Positions 35,049 to 45,721 are shown, counted from the stretch's first letter. The stretch is DNA of 64,000 nucleotides from Anaerolineae bacterium UTCFX2 (GCA_002050125.1 MWTA01000020.1:18213-82212); one strand, 5' to 3'. Made by a program: numbers and translations. Notes: generated from the letters alone by a model not told the origin.

Positions 35049-35263
35049 GTTGAATCTCCTTCAATTTGGCGATTTGACACTAACAATAAGACGAGTGCAG
35101 GTTGCGCTACACTCCGCACAATAAGCCAGCAATAATAAGGGGCGAGCTTAATGAAAAGCTAGATTGGCAAGCCGAAAAGCGGCTTTGGGCATCAAATCGG
35201 GGGATCGTGATCGGTTCGAAATAAATCGAGGGCTAGGTCGACCGCTTTCCACTGCATGTCCCG

Positions 35264-35292
35264 ATTGTAAATGAAAAGCCGCCTGAGGTCAA
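35264..35292 (-). promoter_or_regulatory. Promoter of kamA
   Basis: TTGACC (35292-35287), 17-bp spacer, TACAAT (35269-35264). The leader is about 210 nt and contains a small hairpin (AAGCCG with CGGCTT, 35169-35185). No lysine riboswitch was recognised. Confidence 0.65.
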
Positions 35293-35319
35293 ATTATTGT
35301 CAGATGAGACGCCGGTATT

Positions 35320-36510
35320 TCAAGGCGCCAGCAGAACGTGTATGCTGGTCAGAAAGGTCATCGGAGACATTATCCCGCCCTCTTCGAAGACAGCCAGCAA
35401 AGCCGGGGTGGGTTCGGTAACCGAATATGGGACTTCGGCGACGAAGGTGCCGTAATCCCCCGGGACTGGAATAGCAACCCCTGCCAGCCGCTGCCCCAGG
35501 ATCTTCCCATCCTCGCCCACGAGCATGACGCGCAGCGGCTGATCGAATTCTGGTTTTGCGCGCCCGGAGACGATCAGCCTGCCGTTTTGGATCAGCGCCA
35601 TCTCGACCGGGTCTTGGATAACGATTCGCTGCTGCAAGCCGGTGGGCGGGTTGAATTCGCTCATTCCCTGGCTGAGCAGGACCATTTTGACCGAGTTGAC
35701 TTCGATAAGGCGACCAAAAGAATCTTCGGCGCTGATGACCAGCCGCGCCAGTTCGGCTGCGGAACTGATCTCGAAATCCATCGCAACCCCCAGCCGGGCG
35801 CTTTGCCAGGGGATATCGCGATAGGTGCGCACGTGGCGTCCGAGCAGCCGCCCGTCTTCTCCGTAAAGCTCGACGCGGACGACCTTGGCTTCGCCGCACG
35901 TCAGGAGAGCCGATACCTCCAGCGGCGAAACGATTTTGGACAGGTCCCCGACCCGGAAGATCTGGATGCGCGCGTCCGGAATGGGCGGCGCGGCGGTGGC
36001 TGTAGGGGTTGCGGCAGCCTGGTCTGGATTGGAGGTCGAACTGGCGGTTGGGCTGGCTGGGGGAGAAGGAGATAGCTCCGCTTCGATTGCCGGCGGCGTT
36101 TCAGCGGATGGCAACTCGGTCGCAGCGGGTGGAGCAGTCGTCGGAGCGGTCGTCGGAGCGGTTGTCAGAGCGGTTGTCGCCGAAGCTGGCGGAGACGCAG
36201 AAGGAACAGCCGCGGAAGCAGGCGGTGGGGACGAGGCGGTTGCGGGGTTAGCGCTGACAACCGTTGCAGCTTCGGTTGCCAGTTCAGATGGGGGAGCGCT
36301 CTGCCCCTCGATTGCAGCCAACGTCAGCGCCGCGGCGGTTGGCAGGAACTCCGCTGGGAGCGGGGTGGTGATGTTGGGGGGGAGCAATCCGGTGCAGGAG
36401 GCGAGCAGCGCCGCGGCGATCATCAGTGCGGTTCCAAAACGCCAGGTGAGTGGCGGCGGGCGCCGGCGAAGCCAGTGCAGCAATGAGATCGTGCGTAAAA
36501 GGAAATTCAT
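35320..36510 (-). CDS. Lipoprotein with low-complexity linker and two Gmad2-like domains
   Basis: A 396-residue protein with a lipobox ending at Cys39 (ALLASC), a long Ala/Thr/Pro/Ser-rich linker (residues about 70-170, including repeated TTAPTTAPTTAP) and a folded C-terminal half. The last 110 residues (IVIQDPVEMALIQNGRLIVSGRAKPEF) resemble the immunoglobulin-like Gmad2 domain. The segment before it is a related beta domain. Function unknown; a surface-attached protein is the safe reading. Confidence 0.75.
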   Translation of the reverse strand: MNFLLRTISLLHWLRRRPPPLTWRFGTALMIAAALLASCTGLLPPNITTPLPAEFLPTAAALTLAAIEGQSAPPSELATEAATVVSANPATASSPPPASAAVPSASPPASATTALTTAPTTAPTTAPPAATELPSAETPPAIEAELSPSPPASPTASSTSNPDQAAATPTATAAPPIPDARIQIFRVGDLSKIVSPLEVSALLTCGEAKVVRVELYGEDGRLLGRHVRTYRDIPWQSARLGVAMDFEISSAAELARLVISAEDSFGRLIEVNSVKMVLLSQGMSEFNPPTGLQQRIVIQDPVEMALIQNGRLIVSGRAKPEFDQPLRVMLVGEDGKILGQRLAGVAIPVPGDYGTFVAEVPYSVTEPTPALLAVFEEGGIMSPMTFLTSIHVLLAP

Positions 36511-36586
36511 GCGGTGGATTTCGGTTTGGGTGAGGTTCTTTAACCGTTGAGGTCGTGAATTCTCCGCCGGCTGCTAAATAGAATCA

Positions 36587-38089
36587 TCAGAGCCCGTAAA
36601 TTGCTCCATACTTGGCTTTAAGATAGCGGATATAAGGGGCGGGATCGATCCGCGAACCGGTCAGGCGTTCGACCAGTTCCTGCGGCTCGAATTTGGCGCC
36701 GTGAAAATGGAGCTTTTCGCGCAGCCAACTGAGCAAAGCCGCAAAGTCGCCTCGGCGGATTTGATCCGGAAGATCGGGCACGTCCTGATTGATGCGCTCC
36801 CAGATCTGAACCGAGATGAGGTTCCCCAGGGCGTACGTGGGGAAGTAACCGATCAGACCGCTGGACCAGTGGATATCTTGCAGCACTCCTTCGGCGTCGT
36901 TGGGCGGCGCGGCGCCCAAATATTCCTGCATGCGAGCGTTCCAGGCTTCGGGCAGATCTTTGACCTGCAATGTTCCTTCCACCAGGGCAATCTCAAGCTC
37001 AAGCCGCAGCATGATATGCAGATTATAGGTGGCTTCGTCCGCTTCAACCCGAATGTACGAAGGTTGAACGCGATTGATCCCTTTATAGAAGCGCTCCAGA
37101 GAGACATCTTTGAGCTGTGTGGGAAAACTCTCTTGGAGGGCAGGATAGAAATGCTCCCAAAACGGCAGCGACCGACCGACCAGGTTTTCCCACAGCCTGG
37201 ATTGGGATTCGTGCAGCGCCAGCGAAGCTCCCGAAGCCAGAGGAGAGCGCGCCAGAGCCGGATCGATCCCCATCTCATAAAGGGCATGACCGGCTTCATG
37301 CATGGTGCCAAACAGCGCTGCGTTGAGATAATTCGCGTTTAGGCGGGTTGTGATGCGCACATCCTGCAAGCCGATGCTCTGGGTAAACGGATGGGGTGAC
37401 CGGTCCTGGCGCCCGTGCTGCCAGTCGTAACCAAACTGGCTGATAACGCGCACGCCAAAATCCCATTGTTTCTGCTCGTCGTAGTTCAGATGCAAGAACG
37501 AAGCATCTACCTGGGGCTTGGACGCAATCGCCTGGACGATCTGGACTTGCTGTGGTCTGAGGGCCTCGAAGATCGCCTGGACCTCGGCAGTTTTAAGACC
37601 CGGTTCGAAGTCGTCCAGCAGGGGGTCGTAAACATGGTCGAACGGAGCAAAGAAATGCGCATATTGGCGGCGCAGTTCGAAGATGCGCTCGGCGTGAGGT
37701 TGAAACTTACCAAAGTCGTTTTCGGCGCGCGCGGCTGCCCAAACGTGATGCGCGTTGGTGGTCGCCTGGGTAAACTCGGACACCCATTCGGACGTGACCC
37801 GGGTTCGTTTTTCATATTCGCGGCGGGTAACCCGCACCAGGCGCGCTTCGTTCGAATCCGCCTCCCACTGACCCGCTTGTTGCTCCAGATCGGCGAGCAG
37901 CTCGCCGACATGGGGCGCAGTGAACTTGGTGTGGACGAGCGTTTGAAGCGTGCTCAACTGGAAGCCGCGCCCTTCTGCCGCCCCGACGGGCATGTAGGTC
38001 TGTTGATCCCACCCCAACAAAGCGGCGGCTTGATGCAAGTCAGCGACCTCCGCCAGGATGGTGCGCAATTCTTTCAGTTTGTTTTCCAT
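36587..38089 (-). CDS. Carboxypeptidase Taq, peptidase family M32
   Basis: A 500-residue M32 metallocarboxypeptidase. The zinc motif HEAGH (GTMHEAGHALYE) lies near residue 264, preceded by DVRITTRLN and followed by LHESQSRLWENLVGRS, which supplies the third ligand Glu. It removes C-terminal residues from peptides in the cytoplasm. Length is typical. Confidence 0.95.
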   Translation of the reverse strand: MENKLKELRTILAEVADLHQAAALLGWDQQTYMPVGAAEGRGFQLSTLQTLVHTKFTAPHVGELLADLEQQAGQWEADSNEARLVRVTRREYEKRTRVTSEWVSEFTQATTNAHHVWAAARAENDFGKFQPHAERIFELRRQYAHFFAPFDHVYDPLLDDFEPGLKTAEVQAIFEALRPQQVQIVQAIASKPQVDASFLHLNYDEQKQWDFGVRVISQFGYDWQHGRQDRSPHPFTQSIGLQDVRITTRLNANYLNAALFGTMHEAGHALYEMGIDPALARSPLASGASLALHESQSRLWENLVGRSLPFWEHFYPALQESFPTQLKDVSLERFYKGINRVQPSYIRVEADEATYNLHIMLRLELEIALVEGTLQVKDLPEAWNARMQEYLGAAPPNDAEGVLQDIHWSSGLIGYFPTYALGNLISVQIWERINQDVPDLPDQIRRGDFAALLSWLREKLHFHGAKFEPQELVERLTGSRIDPAPYIRYLKAKYGAIYGL

Positions 38090-38119
38090 AGTTCTCCCTA
38101 ATTCATCTATTTCAGCGGC

Positions 38120-39058
38120 TCATATAATTTGCCAGCGCAGGGGGCGGCTTTCGAGCGCTGCCAGAACTTCCTCGGCAATGTCGACAGCCGCACGGCGCTG
38201 AGCTTCCACCGTCTGAGCGCCGATATGGGGGGTGGCGATCAGGTTTGGATGGCGGATCAGCGCGGTCTGCCCCGGCGGTTCTTGCTCGAACACATCTAAG
38301 GCGGCGCCGGCAATGCGACCCGATTCAAGACCGGCGAGCAGCGCTTGTTCGTCAACGACGCCGCCGCGCGCGGTGCAGATCAGGTAGACGCCGGGCTTCA
38401 TCAGCGCGACCGCGCGGTCGTCAATGATGTGCCGGGTGGTTTCATTTAGCGGTGTGTGAATGGTGATGATATCTGCCCGTGAATAAAGCGCGTCCAGCGC
38501 GGTTGGCTGCGCGCCTCGGCGGGCGATTTCAGCGTCAGTCAGAAAGGCGTCGTAGGCGATCGCCTTCAAGCCGAGTTGGGACGTGATCTGGACAATCCCC
38601 ATACCGATGTTACCCATCCCAATAACACCCAGGGTCATTCCATTAATCTCGTTGCCGATCAGCTCTTTTTTGAGCCAGCGCCCTTCTTTCAGCGCGGCTT
38701 CGGCGCGTGGAATGGAACGCGCCAGGCAAAAGATCAGACCCAGCGTCAATTCGACCACCGCCCTGGTCGTGGAGGTGGGTGTGTTAACCACGGTGATGTT
38801 GCACGCTTGCGCTGCCGCCAGGTCGATGTTATCGACCCCGACGCCAGCCCGGCCAATCACACGCAGGCGCCGGGCGTTTCTCAGCAAGTCTGCGGTTATT
38901 CTGGTGCAGCCGCGAATGATCAGCGCGTCATATTCCGGGATCTCTTGAAGCAGCTCAGATGCGGAAATTCCGCTGCGGTCCACTACCTGGGCGTGTGGAT
39001 GCAGCACGCTCTGTCCATTATTTTCTAACCCGTCGCTAATCAGGATTTTCCAGGTCAT
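38120..39058 (-). CDS. D-3-phosphoglycerate dehydrogenase-like, no ACT domain
   Basis: A 312-residue D-isomer 2-hydroxyacid dehydrogenase. NAD-binding GVIGMGNIGMGI lies near residue 144, with ARGGVVDEQALLAGL, DVFEQEPP and the active-site His in ATPHIGAQT. The early RGCTRITADLLRNARRLRVIGRAGVGVDNID is SerA-like, so serine synthesis is plausible and would supply the cysteine operon nearby. The C-terminal ACT domain is missing, as in short SerA forms. Other 2-hydroxyacids cannot be excluded. Confidence 0.85.
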   Translation of the reverse strand: MTWKILISDGLENNGQSVLHPHAQVVDRSGISASELLQEIPEYDALIIRGCTRITADLLRNARRLRVIGRAGVGVDNIDLAAAQACNITVVNTPTSTTRAVVELTLGLIFCLARSIPRAEAALKEGRWLKKELIGNEINGMTLGVIGMGNIGMGIVQITSQLGLKAIAYDAFLTDAEIARRGAQPTALDALYSRADIITIHTPLNETTRHIIDDRAVALMKPGVYLICTARGGVVDEQALLAGLESGRIAGAALDVFEQEPPGQTALIRHPNLIATPHIGAQTVEAQRRAAVDIAEEVLAALESRPLRWQII

Positions 39059-39236
39059 TTCACCTGCTCCGTACGCCCCGCCGGCAAAATTACACGCCGT
39101 GCAGCCGTTTGCACCAGTCGATTTTACCGCAGTTTCAATCGATTGAATTCAAAAAAGGAGTTTCTCGAATATCGGTAATGTCCGAGGGGGTGCAAGATGC
39201 GCCTCGTTCGGTATTCGCCTGTGTCATTTCCCCGCG

Positions 39237-41987
39237 TCAGTTCACTGAGGGCGAATCTCTCCAATACCGCAGCCAGGGCAAGACCTTATAATCTTTGCCG
39301 ATCATCCCTTCGATCATTTTCTGAGCCTGGTCGGCTGTGAGTGGATTGGTGAAGAAATAACCCTGACCAAAATCGCAGCCCAGATCTCGCAGCCGCCGGA
39401 GCTGGGCAGGTTCTTCGATCCCCTCGGCAATCGTTTGGAATCCGATTTCATGCGCGAGGTTAATCAGCATGCGCGGGATTTCGGTGTTTTGACCATCTTC
39501 CCTTATCTGGCGCACGAAATCGCCGTCGATTTTCAGCGCATTGATCGGCAGGTCTTTCAGGTAACGCAGGCTGGAATGACCTTTTCCAAAATCATCGATC
39601 TGAACTCCGATTTCGGCTGCGTGCAGCTCTGCAATCGCCTGTGAGACCTCCTCGATGTTCAGCGCCACAATGCTCTCTGGGATTTCCAGCAACAGGTTTT
39701 TGGGGGGCAGGCTGGTTTTTTTGAGCACCTCGATCGCGGATTGAATAAAATCAGCGTGCATCAAGATGCTGTTTCCAAAGTTGACGCTGGCTTTCAAAGG
39801 CGGTTGGATGTCGTATGCGGTTTGCCAGGCTTGAATCTGCGAGCAGGTTACTTCCAAAACCCACCAGTCGATCGGCAGGATTACCCCGGTTTCATGGGCA
39901 AGCGCGAGGAATTGGCTGGCAGCCAGCAGACCGCGCTGCGGGTGCTGCCAGTGAACCAGCGCCTCAAAGCCCGTGAGCGTGCCTTCCTGGAGAGAAATAA
40001 TCGGCTGGTAATAGACTTTGAGCTGATCTTGCTCCAGGGCGCGTTGGATATCTGCCTCGAGAGCCAGGCGCTCCATAATTTCCAGCCGCATCTGTGGATC
40101 AAATAACTGATAGGTTGATTGGCCGCGGCTTTTGGCAGCATACATGGCGATGTCAGCGTCGCGCAGTACGTCCTCGGGTCGATCGTATCCGAGCGTACTC
40201 AAGACGATCCCGATGCTGGTCGAGATAGAGATATTGTGCCGTCCGAGCTGGATCGGCGCTTTGAGAATACTGAGGATTTCCTGCGATTTCTCGACGGCGT
40301 CTGCGCTGGTGTGGATGCCGTCGAGCAAAATCACAAACTCGTCGCCGCCCAGCCGGGCAACCGTATCGGAACTCCGCAGCGCGCTTTTCAGCACCTGCGC
40401 TAACGAGATTAACAACTGGTCGCCGATGGGATGCCCAAGACTGTCGTTCACATCCTTGAACTGATCCAGGTCCAGAAAAAGCACTGCAAAGGTGTATTCG
40501 GGTTGGCGCTGAGCGCGTTGGATGGCTTTTTGCAGATGATCCAGGATCATCGCCCGGTTGGGCAGCCCGGTGAGCTTGTCGTGGAATGCATCGTGTAGCA
40601 GGCGCGCCTCAACCGCCTTGCGGTCGCTCGTGTCGGTCTGCGAACCGGCGAGGCGTTCGGTGTCGCCGTCTGGACCTGAGACTGCCGCGCCGCGTGACAG
40701 CGCCCAGCGATAGCTGCCGTTCTTATGCCGAATGCGATATTCTGTCTCCAGGTGGGGGATCTTACCGCTGGCGAGCGCGCCCAGCGCCTGCCGCAGAGCT
40801 GAAATATCATCCGGATGAACCCGGCTGAACCATTCGTTCGGATTCTCGCCAATTTCGCTGTCAGCGTATCCGAGCATCTCCTTCCAGCGCGGCGAGAGAT
40901 AGATGGTGTTGCTTTTCAGGTTGAGGTCCCAGATCCCGTCGTTGGCGCCGCGGGCAGCTAGGGCGTAACGTTCTTCGCTTTTACGCAGAGCTTCCTCGGC
41001 GCGCTTGCGCTCCATGATCTCGTGACGAGCTTGCTGGTAAAGGTTGGCGTTTTCCAGAGCTACGGCGGCATAATCAGCCAGAGAAGCCATAAGCATCTCA
41101 TCTTTCTGAGAAAACGGCTGGCGTTGATCGCGCTTATCTACAGAAAGCACGCCGAGAGGCCGCCCTTTAGCATATATCGGTACGTTCAGCAGGCTGTTCA
41201 CGAGCAGCCCGGTGCCAACCTTAAGCGTCGGTTCGGAGTTGTCGGTGACTTTGCGCATTGGCTGACCGCTTGTCAGCACTTCGCCCAGCAGTGAATCAGC
41301 GATGGGAATTTGCAGAGAGCTGACGATCTGCCCCTCGAGGTTTTTAGAAGCGCGCAGATACAAGTTTCCGCTGTTCTGGTCGAGCAAGGTCAGAAATCCT
41401 TCGTCTGCCTGGGTTAAAGCCACGCCCACTTCGACAATCCGGCGCAGCACCTCGTCCAGGTCGAGGGTTGAGGTGATGCTCTGACCGATTTTCGAGAAGG
41501 TGATCAGGCGGTTGACCTGGTCGTTTAATTCGGCAAGCAGTTGGGCTCTCTCAGCCCGCAAGCGTGATTCCTCCAGCGCCCGGCTGATCGCTTCAGCTAA
41601 CCGATCTTCATCTACGGGTTTGATAAGATAATCCTGGACGCCGAGGCGGAACGCATCGATGGCGATCTGTTCGGAGCCATGCGCAGTAAAAAGAATGGTT
41701 GGCACCGAGCCTCCGGTTTGGTGAAGCTGGCGTAGCAGATCGAGACCGGTGATGTCGGGCAGTTCCAGATCCAGCAGCAATAAGGCAGGTTTTAAGTTAT
41801 GAATCGCTACCAGCGCGGCGGCGCCATCGTAAGCCTGGGCGCTCTGGTAGCCAAGCGCCGGCAACAATTGGGTAGTCAGAAAATTGCCAAGTTGACGGTT
41901 ATCGTCAACAACCAGGATTGTCTCGTTCTTTATTTTCCCCCGTGAAGGAGATGAGCCAGGATCAAATGCCTGTGATTCGACTGTCAT
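39237..41987 (-). CDS. Response regulator with GAF, PAS, GGDEF and EAL domains
   Basis: A 916-residue cyclic-di-GMP signalling protein. Receiver domain residues about 23-140 with phospho-acceptor Asp73 (LLDLELPD); GAF around 185-325; PAS around 335-460; GGDEF with intact motif ARLGGDEFVILLDG (about 470-630); EAL with intact motif GFEALVHWQHPQRG and KIDGDFVRQ (about 645-900). Both enzymatic motifs are intact, so it could make or break c-di-GMP, with phosphorylation choosing. No partner histidine kinase is adjacent. Confidence 0.93.
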   Translation of the reverse strand: MTVESQAFDPGSSPSRGKIKNETILVVDDNRQLGNFLTTQLLPALGYQSAQAYDGAAALVAIHNLKPALLLLDLELPDITGLDLLRQLHQTGGSVPTILFTAHGSEQIAIDAFRLGVQDYLIKPVDEDRLAEAISRALEESRLRAERAQLLAELNDQVNRLITFSKIGQSITSTLDLDEVLRRIVEVGVALTQADEGFLTLLDQNSGNLYLRASKNLEGQIVSSLQIPIADSLLGEVLTSGQPMRKVTDNSEPTLKVGTGLLVNSLLNVPIYAKGRPLGVLSVDKRDQRQPFSQKDEMLMASLADYAAVALENANLYQQARHEIMERKRAEEALRKSEERYALAARGANDGIWDLNLKSNTIYLSPRWKEMLGYADSEIGENPNEWFSRVHPDDISALRQALGALASGKIPHLETEYRIRHKNGSYRWALSRGAAVSGPDGDTERLAGSQTDTSDRKAVEARLLHDAFHDKLTGLPNRAMILDHLQKAIQRAQRQPEYTFAVLFLDLDQFKDVNDSLGHPIGDQLLISLAQVLKSALRSSDTVARLGGDEFVILLDGIHTSADAVEKSQEILSILKAPIQLGRHNISISTSIGIVLSTLGYDRPEDVLRDADIAMYAAKSRGQSTYQLFDPQMRLEIMERLALEADIQRALEQDQLKVYYQPIISLQEGTLTGFEALVHWQHPQRGLLAASQFLALAHETGVILPIDWWVLEVTCSQIQAWQTAYDIQPPLKASVNFGNSILMHADFIQSAIEVLKKTSLPPKNLLLEIPESIVALNIEEVSQAIAELHAAEIGVQIDDFGKGHSSLRYLKDLPINALKIDGDFVRQIREDGQNTEIPRMLINLAHEIGFQTIAEGIEEPAQLRRLRDLGCDFGQGYFFTNPLTADQAQKMIEGMIGKDYKVLPWLRYWRDSPSVN

Positions 41988-42147
41988 GTATCCGGTTATT
42001 ATCGCAATTCTATTTGTCCAAATCAGGGTTTCCGCAACGAAATATCGCGTTTCGGTTTTAGTATAGGCGATGCCGGTTCAAAAAGCAATTGGAAAACGTT
42101 GTCTGAAAGGCAATTGTAAGTTATCGCGCGTTTTTTGTAAAAGGAGA

Positions 42148-43374
42148 TTACTCATAACGAAGCGCTTCAACCGGCTCGAGACTTGCCGCCCGATTTGCTG
42201 GATACAACCCGAAAAACAACCCGACTGCGGTCGAGAAAAGTGTGGCAAGCAAAACTGTGTCCAGCCCGATGGAAGGATGGATGGGGGTGTTCTGCGCTTC
42301 AGCAATCCTTTGGACGATCTGGGCAATCAACGCTCCTAGCCCGATGCCGATCAACCCGCCGAACATGCTCAGCAGCGAAGACTCGGTCAAGAATTGCACG
42401 AGGATGTCTGCCCGCCGGGCGCCGAGGGCTTTGCGCAGACCGATTTCACGGGTGCGCTCGGTTACCGACACCAGCATAATGTTCATGATGCCGATGCCTC
42501 CCACCAGCAGCGAGATCGCGGCGATCCCGCCCAGAAAGATGGTGAGGACGCTTGTAATCGTGCGGGCAGTGTCCAGGAAATCCTGTTGGGAGAGAATAGT
42601 GAAGTCATCCGCGCCGACTTTCGTGCGATGCCGGGCGCGCAAAATTTGCGCGATTTCTTCGCTGGCATCCGCGACGGCGTTGGCGTTCACAGCCTGGATC
42701 GCCAGCATGTCTACCTGGTCGCGCGTGGGACGGTGCAGCAGGCGGGTCTGGACGGTGGTAAGCGGCACAAGGATGCGGTCATCCTGATTGCCAAAGCCGG
42801 AACCGCCTTTTGATTCAAGTATCCCCAACACACGAAAGGGCTGACCTTCGATGTGCACGGTTGCCCCGACCAAGCCTTCGGATTGTCCAAAGAGCCGCTT
42901 GGCAACTTCGCTGCCGAGCAGGACAACCGAGGCGCGTTCAAGGAGGTGCTCCTCCCGGATGAACTCCCCTTCGCTGACGGTGAGGTTGCGGACCTGGCTG
43001 TAGATCGGGGTTACCCCTTCGAGGCTGGTCTTGGTGCTCTCGCCGCCAAAGGAGATTGACACACTTCCGTTCAGCACCGGCGCCACGCCTTCGATGGAGG
43101 GCGCCTGAAATGGGTCGGCAATGGCGTTGGCGTCTCCCAGGGTGATGGGTTTCGGATTCCGGACTTCTTCAGCGCCTCCCCGAAAAACGAATAGCAAGTT
43201 AGTCCCGATCCCCTGGATCGAGCCGGTGATGGTGTTTTCGGCGCCGCGCCCAATCGAAACAATCGAGATCACGGCTGCGACGCCGATGACGATGCCGATG
43301 ATCGTCAGACCAGAGCGCAGCTTATTGGTAGCCAGGCTTTCAAGCGCTTCGAGAATTGATTGAAAGAGGATCAT
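42148..43374 (-). CDS. MacB-type ABC transporter permease
   Basis: A 408-residue permease with an N-terminal helix ([21 protein letters not shown]), a periplasmic MacB_PCD domain, and a C-terminal FtsX block of three helices ([21 protein letters not shown]). It overlaps the ATPase gene by four bases and belongs with the adaptor gene to a MacAB-like tripartite or two-part exporter. The substrate is unknown; macrolides or peptides are family examples. Confidence 0.92.
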   Translation of the reverse strand: MILFQSILEALESLATNKLRSGLTIIGIVIGVAAVISIVSIGRGAENTITGSIQGIGTNLLFVFRGGAEEVRNPKPITLGDANAIADPFQAPSIEGVAPVLNGSVSISFGGESTKTSLEGVTPIYSQVRNLTVSEGEFIREEHLLERASVVLLGSEVAKRLFGQSEGLVGATVHIEGQPFRVLGILESKGGSGFGNQDDRILVPLTTVQTRLLHRPTRDQVDMLAIQAVNANAVADASEEIAQILRARHRTKVGADDFTILSQQDFLDTARTITSVLTIFLGGIAAISLLVGGIGIMNIMLVSVTERTREIGLRKALGARRADILVQFLTESSLLSMFGGLIGIGLGALIAQIVQRIAEAQNTPIHPSIGLDTVLLATLFSTAVGLFFGLYPANRAASLEPVEALRYE

Positions 43375-44051
43375 TGGGAATTTTCCACCAATCCATCCTT
43401 CAAATGAATGATCCGTTGGGTCCTCGCCGCCACTTCTGGATCATGTGTGACAATGATCAAGGTAGTGCCGCGCTCCTGGTTGAGGTTGAGCAGCAAATTC
43501 ATGATCTCTTCGCCGGATTTGCTGTCCAGGTTTCCGGTCGGCTCGTCAGCCAGGATAATTGCCGGATCGTTGACCAGCGCCCGCGCGATGGCGACGCGCT
43601 GCTGCTGACCGCCGGAGAGCTCGTTGGGGCGGTGGTGGATGCGGTCGCCCAGTCCAACTGCTTCGAGGGCAGCCTTTGCACGCTGTTTGCGGTCGTGCTG
43701 GACGCCGGCGTAGCGCATCGGGAGTTCGACATTGGTTAAAGAGCTGGCTCTGGACAACAAGTTGAAACTCTGAAAGACAAAACCGACCTTGCGGTTTCGA
43801 ATAGAAGCGAGCTGATCGTCTTTCATGCGGGCGGTGGCTTCGCCATCCAGGATGTATTCGCCGCTGGTGGGACGATCCAGGCAGCCGATGATATTCATTA
43901 ATGTCGATTTTCCCGAGCCGGAGGGCCCCATGATCGCGATGATCTCCCCCGCAGCAATCTGGAGGTTCACGCCGCGCAGGGCATGGACTTCCACCTCGCC
44001 CATCTGATAAATCTTTTTAAGGTCTTTCCCTTCGATTACGCTGGGGCTCAT
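43371..44051 (-). CDS. MacB-type ABC transporter ATP-binding protein
   Basis: A 226-residue ATPase with Walker [17 protein letters not shown] near residue 41, signature [15 protein letters not shown], Walker [15 protein letters not shown] and switch His VTHDPEVA. Start and stop overlap the neighbouring adaptor and permease genes (ATGA at both ends), showing one operon. Confidence 0.95.
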   Translation of the reverse strand: MSPSVIEGKDLKKIYQMGEVEVHALRGVNLQIAAGEIIAIMGPSGSGKSTLMNIIGCLDRPTSGEYILDGEATARMKDDQLASIRNRKVGFVFQSFNLLSRASSLTNVELPMRYAGVQHDRKQRAKAALEAVGLGDRIHHRPNELSGGQQQRVAIARALVNDPAIILADEPTGNLDSKSGEEIMNLLLNLNQERGTTLIIVTHDPEVAARTQRIIHLKDGLVENSQ

Positions 44052-45418
44052 TGCCCGCTGCCCCTGATAAATGGATGCGGATTGCCCGGGTCGAACTCAA
44101 CCGACGGGTTGAGGATGATGACATCGCCGGCTTTCAAATCGCCTTTTAGCATCTGGCTTTCGACCTCAGATGAGGCGCCCAACTCCACATTAACCGGGAC
44201 AATCTGATTGCCTCGCAGCAGAAAGACCACCTGATGCCCCTCCCGGAAACGCACCGCCCGGTTGGGCACCAGCAGTATATCCTCCAACTCGTTGACGATG
44301 ATATTTACTGCAGCCGTCATGCCCGGTTTAACTTGTTCGTCCGGGTCGGTCAGCTCTACCGTCACGGTGAAATCAACCACGCCTTGATTAGCGGTTCCAA
44401 CCCGGTCTACCGCGATCACTTTCCCGTGATACTCGTTTCCGCGGATCGCGTCAAAAGTCGCTGAGACATCCTGACCGATTTGGATCTGGTTAATATCGAT
44501 CTCAGATACCGCGAGGTCGATTAACAGCGAACTCAAATCATCCATGCGAAACGCTTCCACGCCGGCTGCGACCTGATCGCCGACCTGGGAAACCGCAGAG
44601 GTGATCACTCCGGCGAAGGGCGCTTCGATCCAAGCCTGGCTTAAAGTAGCGTTTGCGGCATCAATGCGTGCTTCGGCAGCGGCGATCTCGCCTGCGGATG
44701 GACCGTCTTTCCAGCGCTCGTAGTCCTGGCGCGCTTTTTCCAGGTTGGCTCGGGCGACTTCGAGCGCGTAAACATAATCAAGCCGTTTGACTGCCACGTT
44801 GAAATCTGCCTGGGCGAAATCCAGCTTTTCTTTGAGGTCCTTGCGGGTTGAATCGGAAGAAGGGTAGAACTTGTACGGCTCGAATGCCTGGCGAGCCGTT
44901 TCCAGGCGGTCTTGCATCACATCGAAAGCCTCGATTGGCTCCAGCCTGGCTTGCTCATCCGGGACGCTGAAATTGTCAAGCTGGTATTGCGCGTTCTTCA
45001 CGCTGTTGGCGTAAGTCGAGATGGATTGCAGCGCCTGGACTTTGGCGTTTTCGGCGTTGGTGTACAAATCGCCCAATGTTCGCTGGGCGCTTTCCAGGTC
45101 GGCGCGCGCCAGGATCACGTTTTGTGGGAGCGAAGTCTGCGATAACTCCGCCAGGCGTTCTCCCGCTGGCGCCTGGTCGCCAACCGCGAAGTTGACGGCT
45201 TCCACTGTGCCGGAGGATTTCCAGGTCAGGATGACGCTCTGTCTGGAGCGCACCAGCCCGGTTGCTCCGATTGAGGCAGTAAGCGAACCACGTTGTGCGA
45301 CGGTGGTTTGGAAGTTCGCGGAAGCGGATGCCTGCCGCTGTCCCTGCCAGAGGTAATAAGCGTAGCCGGCAGCCCCTAGCGCTACGATAACAATGATCAC
45401 ATACAAAAATTTCCTCAT
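44048..45418 (-). CDS. MacA/HlyD-type membrane-fusion adaptor
   Basis: A 456-residue periplasmic adaptor. One N-terminal membrane helix ([21 protein letters not shown]), a split lipoyl domain ([24 protein letters not shown]), a long coiled-coil hairpin (residues about 110-250) and beta-barrel domains ([19 protein letters not shown]). ATG 45418 follows an AGAGGA site. In a monoderm-type or unusual-envelope bacterium it would work with the permease without a TolC partner; no TolC gene is here. Confidence 0.9.
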   Translation of the reverse strand: MRKFLYVIIVIVALGAAGYAYYLWQGQRQASASANFQTTVAQRGSLTASIGATGLVRSRQSVILTWKSSGTVEAVNFAVGDQAPAGERLAELSQTSLPQNVILARADLESAQRTLGDLYTNAENAKVQALQSISTYANSVKNAQYQLDNFSVPDEQARLEPIEAFDVMQDRLETARQAFEPYKFYPSSDSTRKDLKEKLDFAQADFNVAVKRLDYVYALEVARANLEKARQDYERWKDGPSAGEIAAAEARIDAANATLSQAWIEAPFAGVITSAVSQVGDQVAAGVEAFRMDDLSSLLIDLAVSEIDINQIQIGQDVSATFDAIRGNEYHGKVIAVDRVGTANQGVVDFTVTVELTDPDEQVKPGMTAAVNIIVNELEDILLVPNRAVRFREGHQVVFLLRGNQIVPVNVELGASSEVESQMLKGDLKAGDVIILNPSVEFDPGNPHPFIRGSGQ

Positions 45419-45608
45419 ACCATTCCTCTGAAAATGCAATTATGACAGCAACTGATTGTACACTACTCTCAGACAGGATGGATTATCTTGAAGATATGAG
45501 ATTTGTAAGAAATGGATTAAAACCATTTGCTTGCCGGTGAGTCTGACTGAAAAAGGGAAAGTCTCCGCAGAAGGGTTTTAGCGCAAAGCGATGATTGCTC
45601 AGGTCAAA

Positions 45609-45626
45609 TTGTGACAACCGTCACAA
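45609..45626 (+). promoter_or_regulatory. CRP-type operator upstream of the GltD-like gene
   Basis: TTGTGAC-AACC-GTCACAA is a perfect 18-bp palindrome containing TGTGA-N6-TCACA, identical in layout to the nrfHA site. A TGAAAT at 45647-45652 would put it at -41.5; a TATTAT at 45670-45675 would put it at about -65. The other side of this roughly 300-bp gap holds the MacA start. Confidence 0.7.
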
Positions 45627-45721
45627 AAATTTATGACATCTGAAACTGAAATAAAACCACTTTTACCGGTATTATCTACTCTGAAGCCAAAGTGTTGTTA
45701 ATTGAATTTGGAGGTAAAACA

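Noticed and set aside
35049..35260. A lysine riboswitch before kamA
   Set aside because: None of the conserved lysine-riboswitch blocks was found; only a small hairpin is visible.
36120..36200. Short GTCGGAGCGGT-like repeats as a CRISPR or mobile repeat
   Set aside because: They are in frame and encode the TTAP repeats of the lipoprotein linker.
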